From: Planctomycetota bacterium
GTDB taxonomy: Bacteria > Planctomycetota > UBA1135
Assembly (NCBI GenBank): GCA_027021325.1
Contig: JALUUN010000253.1
Coordinates: forward strand, 1-12,030
Length of the DNA stretch: 12,030 nt
Reading direction: 5' to 3'
Below the pieces are notes generated by a model. That model was not told the origin of the DNA and searched no databases. It saw nothing but the letters and a program-made list of their open reading frames with translations. The translations under genes and the position numbers were made by a program. Below, one piece after another: positions 6,831 through 12,030 of this stretch. The stretch's first letter is position 1; the number at the start of each line of letters is the position of its first letter.

Positions 6831-6849
6831 GGGAGGCCGCCGGCCTCCC
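6831..6849 (-). other. Perfect hairpin just 5' of tRNA-Lys
   Basis: Eight complementary bases on each side of a three-base loop (6831-6838 and 6842-6849). It ends one base before the mature 5' end of the tRNA and begins nine bases after the frr stop codon. No T-run follows, so it does not look like a working intrinsic terminator. A role in tRNA processing or in protecting the frr mRNA 3' end is more plausible. Confidence 0.5.
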
Positions 6850-6857
6850 GGAGCACC

Positions 6858-7436
6858 TCAGACCTCGAGGATCTCCCGGGTCTTGGCCTCCAGGGCCCCG
6901 TCCACCTTCTTCTCGTATTCGTGGAGGACCTTCGTGACTTCCTCCTTGGCCTCGGCGACATGGTCCTCGGTGAGGGTCACCTCACCCTCGCGGTTGCGCC
7001 AGGCCTGCTCGACCTCCTTGAGGACGTCGCGGCGGACGTTGCGCATGGCGACCTTGGCCTCCTCGGCCAGTTTCTTGCAGCGCGCGGCCAGCTTCTGACG
7101 CTGCTCCTCGCTCAGGGGCGGCACGGCGATGCGGATCTGCTTGCCCTCCACGGAGGCCGTCAGCCCCAGGTCCGAGGAGACGATGGCGCGTTCGATGTCC
7201 TTCAGGGACGAGGGGTCGAAGGGCTTGACCACGAGGCTCCGGGGGTCCGGGGCGGTGATCGTGGCGATCTGGTTCAGGGGGCTCTTCTGCCCGTAGTAGT
7301 CCACACGGATGCCCTCCACGAGGCCGGCCGAGGCACGCCCGGTGCGGATGCCGCGGGTCTCCTGGATGAAATGCTCCAGGGACTTCTCCATGCGGTCGCG
7401 GGCGGAGGCGAGGAAGGGCTGCAGCGGCGAAGCCAT
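6858..7436 (-). CDS. frr: Ribosome recycling factor
   Basis: 192 residues, close to the usual ~185. With EF-G it splits the post-termination ribosome into subunits. Conserved blocks are RTGRAS (31-36), VDYYG (45-49), PLNQIA (53-58), a VKPFD segment and the C-terminal helix with VEQAWRNREGEVTLTED. The ATG lies one base after the pyrH stop, indicating translational coupling in the rpsB-tsf-pyrH-frr operon; no strong Shine-Dalgarno is visible. tRNA-Lys follows after 28 bases. No anomaly in length or motifs. Confidence 0.97.
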   Translation of the reverse strand: MASPLQPFLASARDRMEKSLEHFIQETRGIRTGRASAGLVEGIRVDYYGQKSPLNQIATITAPDPRSLVVKPFDPSSLKDIERAIVSSDLGLTASVEGKQIRIAVPPLSEEQRQKLAARCKKLAEEAKVAMRNVRRDVLKEVEQAWRNREGEVTLTEDHVAEAKEEVTKVLHEYEKKVDGALEAKTREILEV

Positions 7437-7437
7437 G

Positions 7438-8181
7438 TCAGTTGTGGATGAGGGTTCCGATGGGGTCCCCGGTGGCGGCGCGGACCACGCCGCGCTCGGC
7501 GTTCATGTCGAAGACGACGATCGGCAGGCTGTTCTCCCGGCACAGGGCAAAGGCGGTCTGGTCCATGACCCGGAGCTGGCGCCGGATGACCTCATCGAAG
7601 CTCAGGTCCCGGAAGAGGGCCGCATCCGGATCCTGCTTCGGGTCGCGGTCGAAGACGCCCTCGACCATGGTCGCCTTGAGGAGCAGGTCGCAGTCCAGCT
7701 CCACGGCACGCTGGGCGGCGGTGGTGTCGGTGGTGAAGTAGGGTGCGCCCAGGCCGCCGACCAGGATCACGACCCGCCCCTTCTCCAGGTGCCGCAGGGC
7801 GCGGCGGCGGATGAAGGGCTCGCAGACCTTGTGCACGTCGACGGCCGACATCACCCGGGCCATGACGCCGTTGGACTCCAGGGCATCGCACAGGGCCAGG
7901 CCGTTGATGACCGTGGCCAGCATGCCCATGTAGTCGGCGGTGGCGCGGGTGATGCCGTGGCGGTCGGTCTGGCCGCCGCGCAGGATGTTGCCGCCGCCGA
8001 TGACGCAGGCCACCTGCACGCCGTCGGCGGTGAGTTCGCGCAGCTGCGCGGCGAGGCGCGCGGCGCGTTCCAGGTCGAGGGCGCTCTCCCCGGGGCGGGC
8101 GAAGCCCTCGCCGCTCACCTTGAGGAGCAGGCGTCGGGCCCGAGGGCGGGCAGAGGGAGAGTCGGTCGGGGTGGAGGTCAC
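7438..8181 (-). CDS. pyrH: UMP kinase
   Basis: 247 residues from a GTG at 8181. It phosphorylates UMP to UDP in pyrimidine nucleotide synthesis; the bacterial enzyme is a hexamer of the amino-acid-kinase fold. Motifs: LLLKVSGE (18-25, phosphate-binding lysine), IGGGNILRGG (61-70), YMGMLATVIN (84-93), APYFTTDTTAAQRA (146-159), KATMVEGVFDRDP (169-181) and PIVVFDM (220-226). The GTG start is supported by AGGAG at 8190-8194 with eight bases of spacing. A poorly conserved ~15-residue N-terminal lead precedes the first strand. It sits 24 bases downstream of tsf and one base upstream of frr. Confidence 0.97.
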   Translation of the reverse strand: MTSTPTDSPSARPRARRLLLKVSGEGFARPGESALDLERAARLAAQLRELTADGVQVACVIGGGNILRGGQTDRHGITRATADYMGMLATVINGLALCDALESNGVMARVMSAVDVHKVCEPFIRRRALRHLEKGRVVILVGGLGAPYFTTDTTAAQRAVELDCDLLLKATMVEGVFDRDPKQDPDAALFRDLSFDEVIRRQLRVMDQTAFALCRENSLPIVVFDMNAERGVVRAATGDPIGTLIHN

Positions 8182-8189
8182 GGCGCAGG

Positions 8190-8194
8190 CTCCT
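8190..8194 (-). promoter_or_regulatory. Shine-Dalgarno AGGAG for pyrH
   Basis: Lies eight bases before the GTG at 8181 and decides the non-ATG start. Confidence 0.65.
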
Positions 8195-8205
8195 GGCCCG
8201 ACAGC

Positions 8206-8817
8206 CTACTCCTCCCCCTCCCCGAGTTCGAACCGGACGAAGCGGCGGATCCGGATGTTCTCGCCGACCTTGGCGATCACCTCCTTGAGGCGGTCGCCGA
8301 CGGTCTTCGAGGGATCCTTCACGAACTCCTGCTCCAGAAGGGCGCGCTCCTGGATGAACTTCCGGACCCGGCCCTCGACGATCTTCTCCTGGATCTCGGC
8401 CGGCTTGTCCGCGAGGTCCTCGGCGCCGAGCATCACCCGGCGCTCGGCCTCGACGGCCTCCTCGGGAATGCCCGAGGCCTCGACCGCCAGCGGGCTGGGC
8501 ACGGCGGCGGCGATGTGCATGCCGAGATCCTTGAGCAGGTTCTCGAAATCCTCGCCGCGGGCCACGAAGTCGGTCTCGCAGACCACCTCCAGGAGCACGC
8601 CCACCTTCTGGTTGTGGTGGATGTAAGCGTAGATCCGGCCCTCGCCGGTGGAGCGCCCGGCCTTCTTGTCGGCGGTCTTGAGACCCTTCTGCCGCAGGAT
8701 CTCCATGGCCTTCTGCTCGTCCCCGCCGGCCTCGGCCAGGGCCTTCTTGCAGTCCATCATTCCGGCGCCGGACTTGCGGCGCAGGGCGGCGACGGCGGAA
8801 GCGGTGATCTCGGTCAT
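8206..8817 (-). CDS. tsf: Elongation factor Ts, short form
   Basis: 203 residues. It exchanges GDP for GTP on EF-Tu. The N-terminal UBA-like domain (about 5-45) contains SGAGMMDCKKALAEAGGD. The core contains the TDFVAR signature (82-87), where Asp-Phe intrudes near the nucleotide pocket of EF-Tu. It is much shorter than the E. coli protein (about 280 residues) and resembles the compact forms such as that of Thermus, with a single core subdomain. The ATG at 8817 has only a weak ribosome-binding site. An 86-base gap with a GC-rich hairpin separates it from rpsB; pyrH follows after 24 bases. Confidence 0.96.
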   Translation of the reverse strand: MTEITASAVAALRRKSGAGMMDCKKALAEAGGDEQKAMEILRQKGLKTADKKAGRSTGEGRIYAYIHHNQKVGVLLEVVCETDFVARGEDFENLLKDLGMHIAAAVPSPLAVEASGIPEEAVEAERRVMLGAEDLADKPAEIQEKIVEGRVRKFIQERALLEQEFVKDPSKTVGDRLKEVIAKVGENIRIRRFVRFELGEGEE

Positions 8818-8857
8818 CTCGGGCGAGGAAGGGATGGGGTCCTGGGAGGGTCCGGTC

Positions 8858-8877
8858 CCCGGGCCGCGACGGCCGGG
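8858..8877 (-). other. GC-rich hairpin between rpsB and tsf
   Basis: On the minus strand five G/C pairs close a TCG loop, and three more G/C pairs extend the stem beyond a one-base bulge. No T-run follows. It lies in the 86-base intercistronic gap (8818-8903). E. coli is known to have partial termination between rpsB and tsf, and this could act similarly or slow decay of the rpsB message; that is inference. Confidence 0.35.
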
Positions 8878-8903
8878 CCGGTGCTGCGGTTCCGGCGGAG
8901 GCT

Positions 8904-9875
8904 TCAGCTCCGCTCGGAGGGGCCGTCCTCCCCGCCTTCGGGGGAGGCCGGAGTCTGCGGCGCCGCCTCGGGCGCCGCTTCGGAGGGCGTCGCGGGGGCC
9001 GGGGCCTCGGACTTCTCCTCCTCCATGGGCGTGATCTCGACCCGTCCGGAGACACCGCTCGGCGCGATCAGGTCGCCCGGCTTCGGCCGCGGGCGGCCGG
9101 CGCTGCGCGGCTTCGGCGTCGGTGCCACGGCCACCGGCTGCGCTGCTGCGGCCCGGGCCTCCTCCGGGCTGACCTCGGTGCCGCGCTCCTTGCGCAGGCG
9201 CTTGCCCTCCTCGATGGCCTCGACCAGGTGCTCCAGGATCAGGGTCACCGAGCGGATGGCGTCGTCATTGGCCGGGATCACGATGTCCACGGGATCCGGG
9301 TCGCCGTCGGTGTCCACGACGGCCACGACCGGAATGCCCATGCGCGCGGCCTCGCGGACGGCGTTGGCCTCGGTCTTCGGATCGAGGACCAGAAGCGCCC
9401 CCGGCAGGCGGAACATCTCCCGGATGCCGTGCAGGTTGCGCCAGATCTTGCGCTTCTGGCGTAGGAAGCGCGCCGCCTCCTTGCTCGAGAGGGTGTCCAG
9501 CCAGCCCTCGGCCTCCTTCTTCTCCATGTCCTCGAGGAAGGAGATGCGGCTGCCGATGACCTCGTAGTTCGTGAGCGTCCCGCCGATCCAGCGGTCGTCC
9601 ACATAGGGCATGCCGGTGCGCTCGGCGGCCTGGACGACGACGCTTCGGATCTGGGGCTTGGTGCCGACGATGAGGACGTCTTCGCCGCTGCCCACGAGCT
9701 CCCGCAGGAAGTGCCGGGCGCGGAGGATGCCGCGGATCGTCTGCCGCAGGTCGATGATGTGGATGCGGTTGCGGGCCTCGAGGATGTAGGGCTCCATCTT
9801 CGGGTTCCAGCGGGAAACCCGGCATCCGATGTGGGCACCGGCCTCGACGAGGGCCTGGACGGACAGTTCCGGCAC
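8904..9875 (-). CDS. rpsB: Ribosomal protein S2 with long disordered C-terminal tail
   Basis: 323 residues from a GTG at 9875, against about 225-260 in most bacteria. A 30S subunit protein, normally among the last to assemble. The core (1 to about 228) shows LVEAGAHIGCRVSRWNPKM (9-27), NRIHIIDLRQT (36-46), LIVGTKPQ (68-75), DDRWIGGTLTN (93-103), RLPGALLVLDP (156-166), GIPVVAVVDTD (180-190) and IPANDDAIRSV (200-210). From about 229 to the end it becomes a low-complexity, Pro/Ala-rich and then acidic tail with no predicted fold. The GTG is supported by GGAG at 9884-9887, eight bases upstream. First gene of the leftward rpsB-tsf-pyrH-frr operon, behind a strong promoter. Confidence 0.97.
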   Translation of the reverse strand: MPELSVQALVEAGAHIGCRVSRWNPKMEPYILEARNRIHIIDLRQTIRGILRARHFLRELVGSGEDVLIVGTKPQIRSVVVQAAERTGMPYVDDRWIGGTLTNYEVIGSRISFLEDMEKKEAEGWLDTLSSKEAARFLRQKRKIWRNLHGIREMFRLPGALLVLDPKTEANAVREAARMGIPVVAVVDTDGDPDPVDIVIPANDDAIRSVTLILEHLVEAIEEGKRLRKERGTEVSPEEARAAAAQPVAVAPTPKPRSAGRPRPKPGDLIAPSGVSGRVEITPMEEEKSEAPAPATPSEAAPEAAPQTPASPEGGEDGPSERS

Positions 9876-9883
9876 GGCGGCGG

Positions 9884-9887
9884 CTCC
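9884..9887 (-). promoter_or_regulatory. Shine-Dalgarno GGAG for rpsB
   Basis: Eight bases before the GTG at 9875; supports the non-ATG start of rpsB. Confidence 0.6.
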
Positions 9888-9922
9888 GAAAGGGCTTTGC
9901 GCGCAGGGGGATCGAAGGAATC

Positions 9923-9940
9923 TCCGGCCTCCGGGCCGGA
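9923..9940 (-). promoter_or_regulatory. Leader hairpin of rpsB
   Basis: Seven complementary bases on each side of a four-base loop (9923-9929 and 9934-9940), inside the ~70-base leader between the rpsB promoter and its start codon. rpsB leaders in other bacteria carry structures through which S2 represses its own operon; this hairpin is a candidate for that role by position only. Confidence 0.4.
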
Positions 9941-9953
9941 AACGGGGGCGAAG

Positions 9954-9981
9954 ATTCTACCGGCCCCGGGAGCGCCGTCAA
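9954..9981 (-). promoter_or_regulatory. Sigma70-type promoter of the rpsB operon
   Basis: On the minus strand TTGACG (9981-9976), a 16-base spacer and TAGAAT (9959-9954). Each box differs from consensus at one position. Transcription would begin near 9947, giving a leader of about 70 bases. It is the best promoter in the window and fits a highly expressed translation operon. Confidence 0.75.
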
Positions 9982-10060
9982 CCGCGGGCGAGCGACCGCC
10001 GGGCCCGGTCCCCGCCCCTGGTTCCGCCGCCCGGGGGCCGCTAGAACCGCCTCCGAGGCC

Positions 10061-10097
10061 CTTCCCGGACCCGCCGCCGGCGGGAAGCTTCTTTTTT
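10061..10097 (+). terminator. Terminator-like hairpin with T6 tract upstream of the diguanylate cyclase gene
   Basis: Bases 10070-10075 pair with 10079-10084 around a three-base loop; alternatively 10061-10067 pairs with 10081-10087. Six T (10092-10097) follow several bases later. No rightward gene lies directly upstream that would need termination. It could block antisense transcription, or it may be fortuitous and the T-run part of the next promoter. Confidence 0.25.
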
Positions 10098-10122
10098 CCG
10101 GATTCCTATTCCGGGCCATAAT
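10094..10122 (+). promoter_or_regulatory. Candidate promoter of the diguanylate cyclase gene
   Basis: CATAAT (10117-10122) matches the -10 consensus at five of six positions. The hexamer 17 bases upstream (TTTTCC, 10094-10099) is a poor -35. The spacer contains an inverted repeat, CCGGA (10098-10102) and TCCGG (10110-10114), which could be an operator. Transcription near 10129 would leave a leader of about 11 bases. Confidence 0.4.
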
Positions 10123-10139
10123 GCCTTTGTCCCCCTCCG

Positions 10140-11174
10140 ATGCTTCCCTCCCCCGAGCCCGGCGGCGGTCCGCCCCGGCGGATCCTGCTCCTGAACCACC
10201 GGCGCGAGCCCGTGGACCCCTTGCGGGCCGCCCTGGCGGGGCGGGGATGGACTGTCCGGTCCGCGGCCGATCTGGAGGCCTCGGCGGCCGCCCTCCGCGA
10301 GGAGAGCCCGGAAGCGGTCCTGATCCTGCCCCTGACCCTGGACCCGGAATCCCTGGAATGGGAGATCCTGGCCCCTCTCCTCCAGGCCCGCGGGCCGGCG
10401 CTCCTCCTCCTGCCCTGGAGGGGCGCCGCGGCCTCGGCCGCCGACCCCCTGCTGCGGGAACTCGGTCTGCCTGCGGACTGGACCGCCGACCCCACGGACC
10501 TCCGCGAGATCCAGGCCCGCCTCCGGGCCCTGCTCCGCCGCCGCCGCGAGGCCGCCGAGCTCCGCGACCGCCTGCGCAGTCTCGAGGGCCAGCTGCTCAG
10601 CGACCACAAGACCGGCCTCTTCAACGACCGCTTCTTCCGCCGCCGCCTGGAGGAGGAGTTCGAGCGCAGCCGCCGCCACGGCGAGCCCCTGAGCCTCCTG
10701 CTCCTGGACCTCGACGACTTCAAGGCGGTGAACGACCGCTCGAGCTACGAGTTCGGCGACCGGGTCCTGGGCGAGCTGGCCGCGGTCCTGCGCCGCGGGC
10801 TGCGCTCCATCGACATCGCCGCCCGCCTGGGCGGCGACGAATTCGGCGTCCTCCTGCCGAACACCCGCCTGGACCGCGCCGTCCTGGTGGCCCGCCGCCT
10901 GGGGCGGCTGGCCCGGCGCACCCGCCTGGAGGCTCCCGCGGAAGCGGAACTCGACGAGGTGGCCCTGCGCTGCAGCATCGGCGTGGCCTGCTTCGAAGGG
11001 CAGGGCCTGGCCGAGGCCCGGGCGCTCTTCCTCCTCGCCAACGAGGAACTCAAGAAGGCGAAGCGCGCCGGCAAGGACCGGATCTCCTTCCACGATCCGC
11101 GCTACGCCCCGCCCGCCGGCGGAGAGGAGGCGGCCCGGGGCGGCGAACCCGGGGCCCGGGCAGGCGACCCCTGA
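10140..11174 (+). CDS. Diguanylate cyclase (GGDEF) with degenerate receiver-like N-terminus
   Basis: 344 residues from ATG at 10140. It is predicted to make cyclic di-GMP from two GTP in the cytoplasm. The GGDEF domain (about 150-320) has the DHKTGL entry motif (155-160), metal and substrate residues in DLDDFKAVND (190-199) and GDRVL (206-210), and an intact GGDEF active site at 231-235. The product-inhibition site RxxD is present (R222-S-I-D225), five residues before GGDEF as usual. The usual GH before xxGD is replaced by SY. Residues 14-125 look like a response-regulator receiver fold (RRILLLNH, then PEAVLILPLTLD), but the phosphorylated Asp position appears to be Pro. A basic and charged coiled stretch (about 126-152) joins the domains. 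The Arg/Pro/Gly-rich C-terminal tail has no known fold. No Shine-Dalgarno is visible, so the start is moderately certain. Confidence 0.92.
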   Translation: MLPSPEPGGGPPRRILLLNHRREPVDPLRAALAGRGWTVRSAADLEASAAALREESPEAVLILPLTLDPESLEWEILAPLLQARGPALLLLPWRGAAASAADPLLRELGLPADWTADPTDLREIQARLRALLRRRREAAELRDRLRSLEGQLLSDHKTGLFNDRFFRRRLEEEFERSRRHGEPLSLLLLDLDDFKAVNDRSSYEFGDRVLGELAAVLRRGLRSIDIAARLGGDEFGVLLPNTRLDRAVLVARRLGRLARRTRLEAPAEAELDEVALRCSIGVACFEGQGLAEARALFLLANEELKKAKRAGKDRISFHDPRYAPPAGGEEAARGGEPGARAGDP

Positions 11175-11240
11175 GGGCCGGCGCAGGCCCCCGCCCGGAA
11201 GGAATCCCGCCTCGCCCCGCCGGGCCGACGCGAAACGCCC

Positions 11241-12030
11241 TCAGGGACGCCCCGCCGCCTCCGGGACCAGGAGCGGACAGAGCCAGTCGCCGTGGGTCCC
11301 GAAGGGAAGCGGCCCGGCGGGCTCTGTTTCCAGGGTCAGGATGCCGGCCCGGGGCAGGGCGACGCGGAGCCACACGGGCTCCTCGCCGGCGCTCCGGGGC
11401 CGGCTCTCGTGCAGGCGCTCCCCGTCCAGGAGGATCCGGAAACGGACCGGGGAGGGCCTGCGTGCGCCCAGGACCTCGTCGTCCACCGCGATCGCTACGA
11501 GGAGCAGGCCCGGCTCCGGCAGGCGCAGGCGGATCCGGGCGGGAGCACGGGTCCCGAAGCCCGTGGGCCAGACCCGACCGCCGGCGCGGAGCGGGCGGTC
11601 GCTGATGCTGCGGCCGACGCGCGGCCGCCAGTCGAGGACCGGGGACTCGGGCCCGGTCCGCTCCAGGAGGGGCAGGCGGTCGAGCTCCGTGACCCCGCCG
11701 CCCTTGCGGGCCAGGCCCGCGACCTGCTCCCAGGCGATCTCGAGGGCGCCTCCCCAGGGCAGGGCCACCCGCAGCCCTTCCGGACCGGCACCGAGGACGC
11801 GCACCGGAAGGTGGCCGGCCGGGCGCAGGAGCAGCCAGACCGGGGCCTCCTCCCCCTCCACCGGCTCGTCCACGAGATCGAGGGCCGCCACGCGCTCCCA
11901 GGGGAAGTGCCGCGCCCCGGCGGCGTCCTCGAAACGCAGGCCGTCCTCTTCCCAGGCCAGGAGCCAGCCGTCGAGGCGGTCCCAGCCGCCGCCCGGCAGG
12001 GGCAGGAGCAGCCGGTCCTCCGTGAGGGCG
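11241..12030 (-). CDS. NPCBM-domain protein, 5' end beyond window edge
   Basis: Reads leftward; 262 codons lie in the window, and the frame stays open to the right edge, so the true start is outside (the GTG at 11891 is internal). Two related strand-rich segments precede the main domain: one ending AGARHFPWERVAALDL and one ending GGALEIAWEQVAGLARKGG. The C-terminal ~130 residues fit the NPCBM (putative carbohydrate-binding) family: SDRPLRAGG, WPTGFGTRAPARIRLRL, an AIAVDDEV strand, VRFRILLDGERLHES and a closing THGDWLCPLLVP. NPCBM domains usually decorate glycosidases or secreted proteins. No catalytic module is visible in this portion. It converges on the diguanylate cyclase gene with a 66-base gap (11175-11240) in which no clear terminator is seen. 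Confidence 0.75.
   Translation of the reverse strand, partial: ALTEDRLLLPLPGGGWDRLDGWLLAWEEDGLRFEDAAGARHFPWERVAALDLVDEPVEGEEAPVWLLLRPAGHLPVRVLGAGPEGLRVALPWGGALEIAWEQVAGLARKGGGVTELDRLPLLERTGPESPVLDWRPRVGRSISDRPLRAGGRVWPTGFGTRAPARIRLRLPEPGLLLVAIAVDDEVLGARRPSPVRFRILLDGERLHESRPRSAGEEPVWLRVALPRAGILTLETEPAGPLPFGTHGDWLCPLLVPEAAGRP

Noticed and set aside
7309..9567. Plus-strand open frame (about 752 codons) through pyrH, tsf and rpsB
   Set aside because: Antisense shadow of three unmistakable translation and nucleotide genes.
11241..11891. Complete gene starting at the GTG at 11891
   Set aside because: The same frame continues without a stop to the right edge, with a strand-rich segment like the one that follows, so 11891 is internal.
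1..12030. CRISPR array, insertion sequence, prophage or toxin-antitoxin pair
   Set aside because: No regularly spaced repeats, transposase or integrase motifs, terminal inverted repeats or small paired genes were found on either strand.

Overview
This is a very GC-rich bacterial chromosomal window with densely packed genes and strong C/G preference at third codon positions. The best-preserved marker genes are rpsB, tsf, pyrH and frr, in the order found across most bacteria. The S2 wording (SRWNPKM, IHIIDLRQTIRG), an NPCBM-domain protein and a giant carboxypeptidase-regulatory-repeat protein together suggest a member of Planctomycetota or a neighbouring lineage. That placement is an inference from remembered family features, not from a search.

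Left part (1-3850, all leftward). A cysteine-rich secreted protein (3305-3751), a small lipoprotein (2865-3308) and an 806-residue membrane-anchored multi-module protein (444-2864) form a three-gene unit. The first junction is a 4-base TTGA overlap and the second has no gap. A further lipoprotein (398 to beyond the left edge) follows after 45 bases. The first two genes are clearly lower in GC than everything around them. The unit is preceded by a perfect TTGACA box, a run of ten G and TAAAAA, an arrangement that resembles a slippage-controlled promoter.

Middle part (3851-6829). selB, the selenocysteine elongation factor (leftward, 3851-5776), diverges from a TIGR01212/YhcC-type radical SAM gene (rightward, 5794-6759), with only 17 bases between the start codons. 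The radical SAM gene converges on tRNA-Lys(UUU) on the other strand (6754-6829). The gene's last two codons overlap the CCA end of the tRNA, and a strong hairpin inside its 3' end is placed to terminate the tRNA transcript.

Translation operon (6858-9981, leftward). A good sigma70-type promoter (9954-9981), a leader hairpin, rpsB with an unusual disordered C-terminal tail, tsf (short form), pyrH and frr, then tRNA-Lys, which is probably co-transcribed. These genes serve ribosome assembly, elongation, UMP phosphorylation and ribosome recycling.

Right part (9982-12030). A 264-base divergent intergenic region lies between rpsB and a rightward diguanylate cyclase with a degenerate receiver-like N-terminus (10140-11174). 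A leftward NPCBM-domain protein (11241 to beyond the right edge) converges on it. No insertion sequence, CRISPR array, phage gene or recognised defence gene was seen. The best candidate for something undescribed is the secreted three-gene unit with the homopolymeric promoter spacer.
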